Part shown: piece after piece, positions 17,210-25,764 of the stretch
How positions within the stretch are numbered: the stretch's first letter is position 1
How the letters are laid out: each line of letters opens with the position of its first letter
DNA from: Sphingomonas parapaucimobilis NBRC 15100
Lineage (GTDB): Bacteria > Pseudomonadota > Alphaproteobacteria > Sphingomonadales > Sphingomonadaceae
DNA: 64,000 bases
Assembly: GCF_000787715.1 (NCBI RefSeq)
Contig: NZ_BBPI01000018.1
Location: 1-64,000 of the forward strand
Reading direction: 5' to 3'
The notes under the pieces: generated by a model
Told to the model about the DNA's origin: nothing
Database searches by the model: none
The model's input: the letters and a program-made list of their open reading frames with translations, nothing else
Program-made: the position numbers and the translations under genes

Positions 17210-18376
17210 CTATCGCAAAGCCCGGACCTGCGGCGTGTCGAGGCAAGTCCGCATCGCCGCATCGCTGGTCCGTACCGCACCCGCAGCCCGGAACGGCGCG
17301 ATCTCCACCGGCTGACCCAGCCGAACCGCCGCAAACCGACCCCGCGCCCCCGAACACGCCATCGCCGCATCCAGCAGCTTGGGCGGCGTATCATAGCCCT
17401 CATAGGACAGGCGGAACGTGCCCCAATGGATGGGAATCGCGGTGTAGGCCCCCAGCCGCTCGAAAACCTGCACCGCTTGCGGCGGGCCGACATGGCTGCC
17501 CGAGGCCATCTGGCCGGGTTCGAAGCGGAACGCCCCGATCGGCAGTAGCGCCAGCCGGACCGGGCCAAGCTTTGCCGCTTCCTCCGGCCAGCGGCCATCG
17601 CCCATGCCGGTATCGCCGGCAAAGAAGATATTGCCGCCGGGCAGCTTCACCACGAAGCTGGACCACAGCGCGCGGTTACGATCGGCGAACCAGCGGCTGC
17701 CCCAATGATGGTTGCGCGTGACGGCCACCGAGATGCCGGGCCGGATCACCTTCTCCCGCCCCCAGTCGAGCGCGGTGGCGGGCACGCCGACCTGGCCGAT
17801 CACGCTGTCATTGCCCAGGCTGGTGACGACCAGCGGCCGGTCGCGCTGCCAGAGCTGGCGCAATGTGGCTTGATCCAGATGGTCGTAATGATTGTGGCTG
17901 ATGAGGATCAGGTCGATCCGGGGCAGGTCGTCGAGCGCCACGCCCGGCCGCGCCACCCGCTTCGGGCCGAAGCCGAAGGGGCCGGCACGCTCGGCATAGA
18001 CAGGATCGGTCAGGATGTTGAGGCCCTGGGTCTGGACCAGCACGGTCGCATGGCCGATCCAGGTTGCGACCATCCGCTGTCCCTCGACACGGGCCTGGGG
18101 CCTGGAGGGCTGGACCGGCACCGCTTCGGGCCATGCGGGGCGGCCGTCATCGCCGGTCAGCTGTCGCCACAGAAAGCCGCCGCGCCCGCCGCGTGTCGGC
18201 ATCCGCCGCGTATCGGCATCGCCATCGGGGTTGGAGAAGCGCTCGCCGTCATAATGGCCGCTCTCCGGCCCTTCATAATAGAGACGGTCGAGATAATGCG
18301 GCACGATCGTCGCGGCCAGGCCGACGAGGATCAGGATCAGCGCCAGTCCCTTGGCGATCCGGCGGACGATGGTCAT
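17210..18376 (-). CDS. MBL-fold metallo-hydrolase, NAPE-PLD-like
   Basis: 388 residues. An N-terminal membrane anchor (GLALILILVGLAATIVPHYL) precedes a metallo-beta-lactamase domain of the NAPE-PLD/UlaG-like class. Zinc ligands lie in ATWIGHATVLVQ, SHNHYDHLD (HxHxDH) and FFAGDTGMGD, with a final histidine in IPIHWGTFRLS. Family members hydrolyse phosphodiester bonds in lipids, but bacterial substrates are mostly unknown. The anchor places it facing the periplasm or tethered to the inner membrane. It starts 44 bases after the DUF4345 gene stop, so it may be cotranscribed with DUF2721-DUF4345. Confidence 0.85.
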   Translation of the reverse strand: MTIVRRIAKGLALILILVGLAATIVPHYLDRLYYEGPESGHYDGERFSNPDGDADTRRMPTRGGRGGFLWRQLTGDDGRPAWPEAVPVQPSRPQARVEGQRMVATWIGHATVLVQTQGLNILTDPVYAERAGPFGFGPKRVARPGVALDDLPRIDLILISHNHYDHLDQATLRQLWQRDRPLVVTSLGNDSVIGQVGVPATALDWGREKVIRPGISVAVTRNHHWGSRWFADRNRALWSSFVVKLPGGNIFFAGDTGMGDGRWPEEAAKLGPVRLALLPIGAFRFEPGQMASGSHVGPPQAVQVFERLGAYTAIPIHWGTFRLSYEGYDTPPKLLDAAMACSGARGRFAAVRLGQPVEIAPFRAAGAVRTSDAAMRTCLDTPQVRALR

Positions 18377-18419
18377 GAGGGAGCCCGGTTCGAAAAATGC
18401 ATCGCAAAGCTCCTGATGG

Positions 18420-18818
18420 TCAACGACCGCGCGCGATGCGGGCCTGCCAGAGCATAAGAAGCGGCACGACCCCCAGTTCCATCACCAGACCCAGCTGATG
18501 CCCCGGGGAAGGCGCGCCGATCGTCCCCCAGGACAGCAGCCGCGCCAGTCCGCCCCCCACCACCAGCAGGCCGAGCAGGCGAAACCGCGCGCCCTTGCCT
18601 TCGATGCCGGGAACGCAGGTGGTGAAGGCGAGCCCGAGGGCAAAGAAGATGCCCGAGACATAACGGAACTGGCTGTCCAGGTCGGTCGGGATCACGGGCG
18701 CATGGCCCAGCCAGCCGGGGCCGCGCACGATGCTGATCCCGCCGATGGTCAGCGGCACCAGACAGGCGATGGCGACCACGGCCTGCAAGGCACGTCGCTC
18801 GGTCGGGGTGACGCTCAA
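18420..18818 (-). CDS. DUF4345 membrane protein
   Basis: 132-residue polytopic membrane protein with about four hydrophobic helices (AVVAIACLVPLTIGGISIV, FRYVSGIFFALGLAFTTC, RLLGLLVVGGGLARLLSW, LGLVMELGVVPLLMLWQ), matching DUF4345. There is no ATG; TTG 18818 overlaps the stop of the upstream gene (ATTGA), which points to translational coupling. Function unknown. Confidence 0.75.
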   Translation of the reverse strand: MSVTPTERRALQAVVAIACLVPLTIGGISIVRGPGWLGHAPVIPTDLDSQFRYVSGIFFALGLAFTTCVPGIEGKGARFRLLGLLVVGGGLARLLSWGTIGAPSPGHQLGLVMELGVVPLLMLWQARIARGR

Positions 18819-19267
18819 TCCAGGATTTCCTTGCGGACATGGATCGCACGCAGCGAGATGCGGACCTCGACCATGAAAGCGACCAGGCACATGGTCAGCA
18901 GGCAGACCGAGAGGATGAAGGCCAGTGCGATCCAGGTGCCGATATGGAATTTGCCGAGATTGGCGATGAACAGCACGGCGATGACGATACAGGCCATCAC
19001 CGCGCTCGACACCGACAGGAACAGCGCGGCGTTGATGATCGACATGCGCCGGTCGAGCAGCCGCAGTTCCCATTTGTGGCGGGCCAGTTCGGGGCCGTCA
19101 TCGATCTTGTGGATCAGCATCTCCAGCCCGCGCGCCCGGTCGATCACCCGTGCCAGCCGCCCGGCCAGCACGTTCAGCAACTGCCCGATCGCGGCGAGCA
19201 GGAAGACCGGGGCCAGCGACAGCTGGATGGTCTGGGCGATGGTGGCGACGGCGGGAAGGGTGGGCAT
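18815..19267 (-). CDS. DUF2721 membrane protein
   Basis: 150 residues matching DUF2721: an N-terminal helix (LSLAPVFLLAAIGQLLNVLAGRLARVIDRARGLE), a charged loop (RHKWELRLLDRRM), and two C-terminal helices. ATG 19267 (MPTLPAVATIAQTIQ) is chosen; the frame is open further upstream but the extension is repeat-like. It overlaps the DUF4345 start by 4 bases. Function unknown. Confidence 0.8.
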   Translation of the reverse strand: MPTLPAVATIAQTIQLSLAPVFLLAAIGQLLNVLAGRLARVIDRARGLEMLIHKIDDGPELARHKWELRLLDRRMSIINAALFLSVSSAVMACIVIAVLFIANLGKFHIGTWIALAFILSVCLLTMCLVAFMVEVRISLRAIHVRKEILD

Positions 19268-19317
19268 GGTCGGAAATGGTGGCCTTTCGGGTCGGGCGGG
19301 GCAAGGGAGAAGTGGAT

Positions 19318-19455
19318 CAATCATCCTCCCCGGCACGGGGAGGGGGACCACCCGCAGGGTGGTGGAGGGGGCGTGCGACGGAGCGAAGCCCTTGCCGAAG
19401 CCCCCCTCCGTCAGGCCTGCGGCCTGCCACCTCCCCGCGAGCGAGGAGGATCACA
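19318..19455. repeat. dispersed repeat, family A (two inverted copies)
   Basis: Left arm CCTCCCCGGCACGGGGAGG plus GGTGGTGGAGGG, and right arm CCCCTCCGTCAGG ... CCTGCCACCTCCCCGC, about 50 bp apart. Separates the DUF2721 gene from the glycosylase gene; its end overlaps the glycosylase stop. Confidence 0.75.
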
Positions 19456-20080
19456 CCGGCGCGGCGTCGGCTCCGGCGCCATAATGGTGCCATGTAAAGA
19501 TCGCGAGCGCGCTACGGTGCGGACGAAAGGCCTCTGCCAGTTCGCGAACCCGCTTTTCCGATGGCCGCGCGTCATGGCCCAGGATGCGCCCCATCTCGAT
19601 CTGCACGGCGAGGTCGCCCGCGGGCCAGATATCGGTGCGGCCTTCGGCGAACAGCAGATAGACCTCCGCAGACCAGCGGCCGATGCCCTTGACCGCGACC
19701 AGCTTGGCGATCGCGTCCTCGTCATCCTCGGGCAGGGCGGACAGGTTCAGACGACCGCTCGTCACTTCCTCGGCCAGGCTGCGCAGATACCCCGCCTTTT
19801 GCCGCGAGATGCCTGCACCGCGCAGTTCCTCGTCGGTGACGCCGTGAAGTCGCGTCGGATCGCTCGCATCGCCGAGCAGCTCGTTCAGCCGCCGCCAATG
19901 CGCATCGGCCGAGGCGACCGACACCTGCTGGCCCAATATGGTGCGCACCAGCGTGGCATAGCCGCGCGCCCGGATGCGCGGCGCGGGGTAGCCGATCCGG
20001 TCCAGCGCGGCGGCGATGGCGGGCTCGACGGCGGCGAGCGCGTCCATGCTTTCGCGAATCTGTTCGGCGCTCAGCCCCAT
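19451..20080 (-). CDS. DNA-3-methyladenine glycosylase 2 family (AlkA-like)
   Basis: 209-residue base-excision repair enzyme that removes alkylated purines. HhH-GPD superfamily features are TLVRTILGQQVSVASADAHWRRL, the helix-hairpin-helix GVKGIGRWSAEVYLLFA (here LVAVKGIGRWSAE), and catalytic Asp in IWPAGDLAVQ. It lacks the N-terminal domain of E. coli AlkA, as usual for alphaproteobacterial forms. Monocistronic, divergent from ferredoxin. Confidence 0.88.
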   Translation of the reverse strand: MGLSAEQIRESMDALAAVEPAIAAALDRIGYPAPRIRARGYATLVRTILGQQVSVASADAHWRRLNELLGDASDPTRLHGVTDEELRGAGISRQKAGYLRSLAEEVTSGRLNLSALPEDDEDAIAKLVAVKGIGRWSAEVYLLFAEGRTDIWPAGDLAVQIEMGRILGHDARPSEKRVRELAEAFRPHRSALAIFTWHHYGAGADAAPV

Positions 20081-20149
20081 GATGCTTGATCCGCGCGTTC
20101 AGGCCCGGCAGAGGCGCTTTCAATATCAGGGCCGACAAGGAGAATGGAC

Positions 20150-20467
20150 ATGCCCAAGCTTATCGTCGTGACCCGCGACGGGGAAGAACGCGAAATCGAC
20201 GGCGAGGCCGGTCTGTCGGTGATGGAAGTCATCCGGGATGCCGGTGTCGACGAATTGCTGGCGCTGTGCGGCGGCTGCTGTTCGTGCGCGACCTGCCATG
20301 TGCATGTCGACCCGGCCTTTGCCGACACGCTGCCCGCGCTCGGCCCGGATGAGGACGACCTGCTCGATTCGACCAGCGACCGCGACGCAACCTCGCGCCT
20401 GTCGTGCCAGCTGCCCTTCGGCGCGGCGCAGGACGGGATGCGGGTGCGGATCGCGGCGGAGGACTGA
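20150..20467 (+). CDS. 2Fe-2S ferredoxin
   Basis: 105-residue adrenodoxin/putidaredoxin-type ferredoxin carrying electrons for monooxygenases or Fe-S assembly. The cluster cysteines are in [17 protein letters not shown] and LSCQLPF. ATG 20150 is preferred to ATG 20144 because AAGGAG is about 7 bases before the former. It ends at a textbook terminator. The redox partner is not encoded nearby. Two extra cysteines inside the cluster loop (GGCCSC) are worth noting. Confidence 0.9.
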   Translation: MPKLIVVTRDGEEREIDGEAGLSVMEVIRDAGVDELLALCGGCCSCATCHVHVDPAFADTLPALGPDEDDLLDSTSDRDATSRLSCQLPFGAAQDGMRVRIAAED

Positions 20468-20491
20468 CGGCGCATTGCGTCGGAACGTCGG

Positions 20492-20521
20492 AGGCGGGGT
20501 TTCGGCCCCGCCTCTTTTTTT
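20492..20521 (+). terminator. terminator of ferredoxin gene
   Basis: AGGCGGGG (20492-20499) pairs with CCCCGCCT (20506-20513), followed by CTTTTTTTT. Confidence 0.9.
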
Positions 20522-20525
20522 GCGC

Positions 20526-20740
20526 GCAGAGGCGCGGAGGGCGCGGAGGTGGTGTCCTGTCGGGTGGCGATGCGGTTTACCCGAAAGATTTTTTCGCGCG
20601 GAGACGCGGAGGCGCGGAGATGTCCGGCGTCGGGCGAGCGGAGTCGGCCATCACGACCGGCAGACTTTTGCGGCGGCTGGCGAGGATGGAGAGGCCTTGC
20701 GGCCAGATACACCATCTCCGCGCCTCCGCGTCTCCGCGCG
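20526..20740. repeat. long inverted repeat, family D
   Basis: A perfect 27-bp inverted repeat: arm 20595-20621 (begins CGCGCGGAGACGCGG) and arm 20714-20740, 92 bp apart, with a third partial copy at 20526-20548. No gene lies inside. It occupies the gap between ferredoxin and rlmB together with a family B pair. Confidence 0.8.
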
Positions 20741-20755
20741 AACCTTCATCCCATA

Positions 20756-20840
20756 GCCTTCGACTTCGCTCAGGCTGAACGGAGGACGGGGATGGTGGCC
20801 ATCAGGACAAACAGCCGTTCACGCTGAGCGAAGTCGAAGC
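20756..20840. repeat. dispersed inverted repeat, family B
   Basis: Convergent pair of the TTCGACTTCGCTCAG unit between the family D repeat and the rlmB 3' end. Confidence 0.8.
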
Positions 20841-20903
20841 GCACGTCCCGCCCTTCGCCCCGCGCAAAAAAGGCGGCAGGGACCGGCCCCGCCGCCCGGA
20901 AGA

Positions 20904-21647
20904 TCACCGCGCCGCCACCGCGTACAGCGCGATTGCCGCCGCGTTGGAGACGTTCAGGCTCTCCACCTTCGGGCTGATCGGCAGCTTGGCGAGTTCGTCG
21001 CAATGCGCTTCGGTATTCTGGCGCATGCCCTCGCCCTCGGCGCCCAGCACGATGCAGATGCGCTGCGTGCCCATCGCCTGGGCCAGCGTCTGGTTGGCAT
21101 GGCCGGTCAGGCCGATTCGCCAGAACCCGGCTTCCGCGATCTCCTCCAGCGCGCGGGCCAGGTTCACCACGCGCACCCACGGCACCGTCTCCAGCGCGCC
21201 GCTGGCCGAGCGTGCGACCGTGCCCGATTCGGGCGGCGCGTGCCGGTCCTGGGTCACGATGCCCACCGCGTCGAACGCGGCGGCCGAGCGCAGGATCGCG
21301 CCGACATTGTGCGGGTCGGTCACCTGGTCCAGCACGACCAGCGGTCGCTGGTTATCCTGTACCTCGTGCAGCAGATCGCCCAGCCAGATATCCTCCAGCG
21401 GATCGACCTCAGCCACCAGGCCCTGATGCGGCGCGTCGGCGGGCACCAGTCGGCCCAGATCGGCGACATCGGCAAAGGTGACCGGCAGGACCGGCGGCAG
21501 GTCGAGCGCGGCCAGCGCCTCGCGCGTGCCCCAGATCTTGCGCACCGTCCGGTTCGGGTTGGCGAGCGCCGCCGTCACCGCATGCCGTCCCCAGAAACGG
21601 GGGCGGTTGGATGAAGCCTGGCTGGGGCGATGTCCTCGGCGTGCCAT
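20904..21647 (-). CDS. rlmB: 23S rRNA (guanosine-2'-O-)-methyltransferase RlmB, TrmH family
   Basis: 247-residue SPOUT methyltransferase that 2'-O-methylates a guanosine in 23S rRNA. An N-terminal substrate-binding part (FWGRHAVTAALANPNRTV) is followed by the knot domain: VVLDQVTDPHNVGAILRSAAAFDAVGI, CIVLGAEGEGMRQ and PISPKVESLNVSNAAAIALYAV. The ATG overlaps the stop of the upstream peptidase gene by one base (TGATG), so the two are coupled. Confidence 0.9.
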   Translation of the reverse strand: MARRGHRPSQASSNRPRFWGRHAVTAALANPNRTVRKIWGTREALAALDLPPVLPVTFADVADLGRLVPADAPHQGLVAEVDPLEDIWLGDLLHEVQDNQRPLVVLDQVTDPHNVGAILRSAAAFDAVGIVTQDRHAPPESGTVARSASGALETVPWVRVVNLARALEEIAEAGFWRIGLTGHANQTLAQAMGTQRICIVLGAEGEGMRQNTEAHCDELAKLPISPKVESLNVSNAAAIALYAVAAR

Positions 21648-23260
21648 CAGTCGTCGTTGTCCGTAAAATCAAAGGGTCTGGTCGTCGCCGGTTGCGTCGG
21701 CACCGGCGGGCGCGGCAATGCCTTGTCCGCATTCGCCGCCGCGAGCAAGACCCCGGCGAGCACGACCGACGCCTGGCGCATGTCGTCGGCCTTCAGATGG
21801 TCGAAGGTATCGGCCGAGCTGTGATGCGTGCGGCTGCCATAATCCAGCGGGTCCTGGATGAACTGGAAGCCCTGTACCCCGACCGCCTGCATGAAGACAT
21901 GGTCGGTGCCGCCCGTCGTCCGCTGCACGACGTTCCCGGCACCCATCGCCGCATAGGGCGACAGCCATTCCTTCAGGATCGGCACCACCGCCGGATTGTT
22001 TTCGGCATAGATCCCGCGCAGCTTGCCCGAACCATTGTCGATGTTGAAATAGGCCGCCAGGTCGCCGTAGCCCGGCTTGGGCGTGATCGGCCAGCGATTG
22101 GTCCAGCCATAATAGCGCTTCAGGCCCGACTGCGGCGCATCGTCGGGTCGCCCGCGCGACGCCAGATGCTGCTCGACATAGGCCATGGAGCCGAGGATGC
22201 CCTGCTCCTCGCCCGACCAGAGCGCGAAACGGATGGTGCGCCTCGGCCGCTGGCCGGTGGCGGCCAGGATGCGCGCGGCCTCCATCACCATGGCGCTGCC
22301 CGCCGCATTGTCGGTCGCGCCGTCACCCGCGACCCAGCTGTCGAGATGCGCGCCCGCCATCACATAGCCCGCCTTGGGGTCGGTGCCGGGGATTTCGGCG
22401 ATGATGTTGTACGCGTTGACGTCGCTGTCATCATAGCGAACGTCGCTCAGCACCTCGATCGTCGGGGCGGGGCCGGTCCTGGTCAGGCGGGCGAGGCGGC
22501 GATAATCCTCGGCGGCCAGTTCGATGCCGGGGACGGCGGGCGTTTCGCCGCGCCCGAACAGATAGCCCTCGCCGTGGACCAGCTTGCCGTCGCGATAGCT
22601 CTGCGTGACATAGGCCACCGCGCCCTCGGCCTTCAGGAAGGCGTCGAGCTTCTGCGCGAAGTCCAGCCGCTTCATCCGGCGGTCGGCGCTCTCGGGATCA
22701 TGCTCGGGCTGGACATAGACGTCGAGCTTGGCGATGTCCTCGCCGGTCAGGCGGCGGAAGGGGGCGCTGGTCTGCTCGTCGCCGGTGCCGGGCATCGACA
22801 CCATGACGATCTTGCCGCGCAGCTGTCCGCGCCACTTGTCGAAGTCGCGTTCGCGCTTCATCGGCGCGACGATGACGGGGGCGGTCACCGCACCGTTCGT
22901 GCCGGGCGTCCAGGCGATGGGGATGGCGGTCAGCTGTAGCGGGCGGGGCGACACCATGCGCACGCTGGCGCGCTCGATCGACCAGCCGCGCCCGAACGCG
23001 AAGCCTTCCTTATGGACGTTCTTCAGGCCCCATTTGGCGAACTGTTCCGCGGTCCAGCCCTCCGCAGTGCGCATCGCCGGGCTGTTGGTCATGCGCGGGC
23101 CGATCACGTCGGTCAGATGCTGCACGGTCTGCATGACCTGGCTGTGGTTCATGCCCTCGTCGATCAGCCGGTTGGCAGCATTACGGTCCTGCGCGCCCGC
23201 CATGGCGGCGGGCAACAACGCGGCCGCCGCGACCGCGGCGAGCAAGGATGGGCGCATCAT
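21647..23260 (-). CDS. M28 family zinc peptidase, exported
   Basis: 537 residues. Signal peptide MMRPSLLAAVAAAALLPAAMAGAQ is followed by a protease-associated-type insertion and the M28 catalytic domain. Zinc and catalytic residues lie in MAGAHLDSWVAGDGATDNAAGSAMVMEAARIL, LWSGEEQGILGS and the final HHSSADTFDHL. Likely a periplasmic or secreted aminopeptidase/carboxypeptidase; specificity is unknown. ATG 23260 (or 23257) gives the signal peptide; an upstream in-frame start at 23293 would disrupt it. Confidence 0.88.
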   Translation of the reverse strand: MMRPSLLAAVAAAALLPAAMAGAQDRNAANRLIDEGMNHSQVMQTVQHLTDVIGPRMTNSPAMRTAEGWTAEQFAKWGLKNVHKEGFAFGRGWSIERASVRMVSPRPLQLTAIPIAWTPGTNGAVTAPVIVAPMKRERDFDKWRGQLRGKIVMVSMPGTGDEQTSAPFRRLTGEDIAKLDVYVQPEHDPESADRRMKRLDFAQKLDAFLKAEGAVAYVTQSYRDGKLVHGEGYLFGRGETPAVPGIELAAEDYRRLARLTRTGPAPTIEVLSDVRYDDSDVNAYNIIAEIPGTDPKAGYVMAGAHLDSWVAGDGATDNAAGSAMVMEAARILAATGQRPRRTIRFALWSGEEQGILGSMAYVEQHLASRGRPDDAPQSGLKRYYGWTNRWPITPKPGYGDLAAYFNIDNGSGKLRGIYAENNPAVVPILKEWLSPYAAMGAGNVVQRTTGGTDHVFMQAVGVQGFQFIQDPLDYGSRTHHSSADTFDHLKADDMRQASVVLAGVLLAAANADKALPRPPVPTQPATTRPFDFTDNDD

Positions 23261-23426
23261 GATATTTCCCCCGGTGTCTCTTGAATGGGTCAAAGGCTAT
23301 GTCCCGATTGCGCGACATGCAAGCAACCCGATCAGGCATGGCCGACGAAAAATCGTGCAAATCGGCGTTGACAGGCCGGCCGAGCTTCGGCATTGGGCGC
23401 GCCTCGCTCCGATGGAGTGACACCCC

Positions 23427-23512
23427 GGAAGGGTGGCCGAGTGGTTAAAGGCAGCAGACTGTAAATCTGCCCGCGTGAGCGTACACTGGTTCGAATCCAG
23501 TCCCTTCCACCA
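23427..23512 (+). tRNA. tRNA-Tyr (GTA)
   Basis: Full cloverleaf with a long variable arm (class II). Acceptor GGAAGGG / CCCTTCC, anticodon loop CTGTAAA, T-arm GGTTCGAATCC, encoded CCA at 23510-23512. Confidence 0.95.
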
Positions 23513-23555
23513 TCCCCGCCAATCGGCTAGGGTCGATCAGCGGCGCTGGACCTGA

Positions 23556-23629
23556 GCGGGTATAGCACAATGGTAGTGCAGCAGCCTTCCAAGCTGAATA
23601 CACGGGTTCGATTCCCGTTACCCGCTCCA
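23556..23629 (+). tRNA. tRNA-Gly (TCC)
   Basis: Acceptor GCGGGTA / TACCCGC, anticodon TCC in loop CTTCCAA, T-arm GGGTTCGATTCCC, encoded CCA at the end. Lies 43 bases after tRNA-Tyr and probably shares its transcript. Confidence 0.95.
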
Positions 23630-23745
23630 TCCTCCGACATATTCGGCATGTGCGAGTGGTATATTATTTCGCCGCATAGCGCTTGACCCCCATGGCAAAG
23701 CGGGTCACTCGAGTCTCATTCCCGAATGAGAAAGAATCCCACCTG

Positions 23746-24054
23746 ATGGCATCGGTCAATTTCGACATCCCCCACTCTCTGGGTCATGCCGAAGCCCGGC
23801 GCCGGATCGAGCAGGGGCTCCCCAAGCTGGAAGCGAAAATCCCCGGTGGCGGCCAGGTGTCGTCCGAATGGCCTGCCGAGGATCGCCTGATCCTGACCAT
23901 CATCGCCATGGGCCAGACGGTGAAGGCTGATATGGAGATCGCCGACACCGCGCTTCGTGGAACGGTGGCGATCCCGATGATGCTGTCGATGATGGCCGGG
24001 CCGATCGGCGAGTTCGTGAAGACCAGCGCCGAAAAGATGCTGAGCAAGGCGTAA
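23746..24054 (+). CDS. polyhydroxyalkanoic acid system family protein
   Basis: 102 residues matching the PHA granule-region family (short beta-rich protein starting FDIPHSLGHAEARRRIEQGL). The remainder, DTALRGTVAIPMMLSMMAGPIGEFVKTSAEKMLSKA, is typical. Associated with PHA storage in other bacteria, though no PHA synthase is nearby. ATG 23746 is chosen by homology; ATG 23692 would add 18 residues. The ribosome binding site is weak for both. Confidence 0.8.
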   Translation: MASVNFDIPHSLGHAEARRRIEQGLPKLEAKIPGGGQVSSEWPAEDRLILTIIAMGQTVKADMEIADTALRGTVAIPMMLSMMAGPIGEFVKTSAEKMLSKA

Positions 24055-24070
24055 GCCTGCGTAATCCTTC

Positions 24071-24280
24071 CTATCGATGGTCGCGACGGGGCAGGTGCCG
24101 TGTCGCGACGCCGACCAGCACGGCCGTCGACAACAGGATCGACGAAACGAGCCCGCCGACCGCCAGCAATCCGCCACGGGTGAGGTGCAGCTTCAGCCGC
24201 AGCTCGACCGCGCGCCCGGCGGACAGGCGAAGCACGGCCTTCTGGTAAACGGGGTTTCGGCAGGGCGGCGAGGTGGACAT
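24071..24280 (-). CDS. small single-pass membrane protein
   Basis: 69 residues. A basic N-terminal half is followed by one hydrophobic helix (GGLLAVGGLVSSILLSTAVLVGVA) and a basic tail. It is divergent from pmbA. Not recognised; the amphipathic layout and position suggest a real gene, but there is no motif to support a function. Confidence 0.5.
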   Translation of the reverse strand: MSTSPPCRNPVYQKAVLRLSAGRAVELRLKLHLTRGGLLAVGGLVSSILLSTAVLVGVATRHLPRRDHR

Positions 24281-24417
24281 GGCGGATCAACGTCCCGATT
24301 GCCGGACGGTTCAGCGACGGTCTCCGACCGGCCGAAGCGAAGGCGAGGGCGCGGAACTCGCCACGGCGATGCGACAGGGACTGGCATCCCCGCCCAACCG
24401 CTCTTAAGTCCTGACCC

Positions 24418-25764
24418 ATGCTGACCCCCGAACAGGCCCGCGACCGGGCCGCCGATATCGTTGCCCGCGCCCGTGCCGCCGGAGCCGACGCCGCCGACGC
24501 GGTCTTTGCCGCCGACGCCGCGCTCGAAGTATCCGTACGCTTGGGCGCCCTGGAGGATGTCGGCCGGTCGGAAAGCGAGGACCTGGGCCTGCGCGTGTTT
24601 GTCGGGCGGCGCTCGGCCAGTGTCTCGACCTCGGACCTGTCGGGCGATGCGATGGACCGCGCCGTCGAGCGCGCGGTCGCCATGGCGCGCGAGGCGCCCG
24701 AGGATCGTTGGGCCGGGCTCGCGCCCGAGGAACGGCTGTTGCGCGGTGCGCCGCCGATGCTCGACCTGGACGATGGCGGCGAGGTCGCCCCCGAGGCGTT
24801 GCGCGCCGCCGCGCTGGAGGCCGAGGAGGCCGCCCGTGCCGTGGCGGGCGTGACCAATTCGGAAGGGGCGGGGGCTTCCGCCTCGCGCGTCGTCTCGGCG
24901 CTGGCGACCAGCCATGGCTTCGCGGCGGGCTATGCCGCCACCGGATACGGGCTGTCGGTCAGCGTGGTGGCGGGCGAGGGCGCGAACATGCAGCGCGACT
25001 ATGCCCATCATGGCGCCCGCCTGCGTCGCCTGCTCGAAAGCCCCGAGGCGATCGGCACGCGCGCGGGCGAGCGGACCGTGGCGCGGCTCAATCCGGCCAA
25101 GCTGGCCAGCGGCGCGATGCCGGTCGTCTATGACCCGCGCGTCGGATCGTCGTTGGTCGGCCATCTCGTCTCGGCGATCGCGGGGGCGGCGATCACGCGG
25201 CGGACCAGCTTCCTGCTCGACCGTCTGGGCGAGCGGGTGATGGCGGCGGGCATCCGGATCGAGGATGATCCCCACCGCCCGCACGGCCTGCGTTCGCGCC
25301 CGTTCGATGGCGAGGGGCTGGCCGTGTCGCCGACCGCCATCGTCGGAGACGGGGTGCTGGAGACCTGGCTGCTCGATTCGGCCTCGGCCCGGCAGCTGGG
25401 GCTGGAGCCGACCGGCCATGCCGCACGCGGCACCGGCGGCGGGCCGGGCGTGTCGACCAGCAACCTGTTCATGGCGGCGGGCCGCGTGCCGGTCGACACG
25501 CTGATCGCCGACATCGCCGATGGTGTGTACGTCACCGAACTGATCGGCAGCGGCGTGAACCCCGTCACCGGCGACTATAGCCGGGGCGCGGCGGGCTTTC
25601 GCATCGTGAACGGGCGGATCGCCGAGCCGGTTGCGGAGTTCACCGTGGCAGGCAATCTGAAGGATATGTTCCTCGGCATGACCCCGGCCAACGACCTGGA
25701 ATTCCGCTACGGCGTCAATGTGCCGACGCTGCGCATCGATGGAATGACGGTTGCCAGCGGCTGA
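24418..25764 (+). CDS. pmbA: TldE/PmbA-type protease subunit
   Basis: 448 residues of the TldD/PmbA family, which forms a heterodimeric metalloprotease maturing microcin- and CcdA-like peptides. The HExxxH zinc site of TldD is absent, so this is the TldE (PmbA) partner. Family segments seen are SEDLGLRVFVGRRSASVSTSDL, LIGSGVNPVTGDYSRGAAGFRI and NLKDMFLGMTPANDLEFR. Its 3' end overlaps the next gene by 14 bases. Confidence 0.9.
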   Translation: MLTPEQARDRAADIVARARAAGADAADAVFAADAALEVSVRLGALEDVGRSESEDLGLRVFVGRRSASVSTSDLSGDAMDRAVERAVAMAREAPEDRWAGLAPEERLLRGAPPMLDLDDGGEVAPEALRAAALEAEEAARAVAGVTNSEGAGASASRVVSALATSHGFAAGYAATGYGLSVSVVAGEGANMQRDYAHHGARLRRLLESPEAIGTRAGERTVARLNPAKLASGAMPVVYDPRVGSSLVGHLVSAIAGAAITRRTSFLLDRLGERVMAAGIRIEDDPHRPHGLRSRPFDGEGLAVSPTAIVGDGVLETWLLDSASARQLGLEPTGHAARGTGGGPGVSTSNLFMAAGRVPVDTLIADIADGVYVTELIGSGVNPVTGDYSRGAAGFRIVNGRIAEPVAEFTVAGNLKDMFLGMTPANDLEFRYGVNVPTLRIDGMTVASG

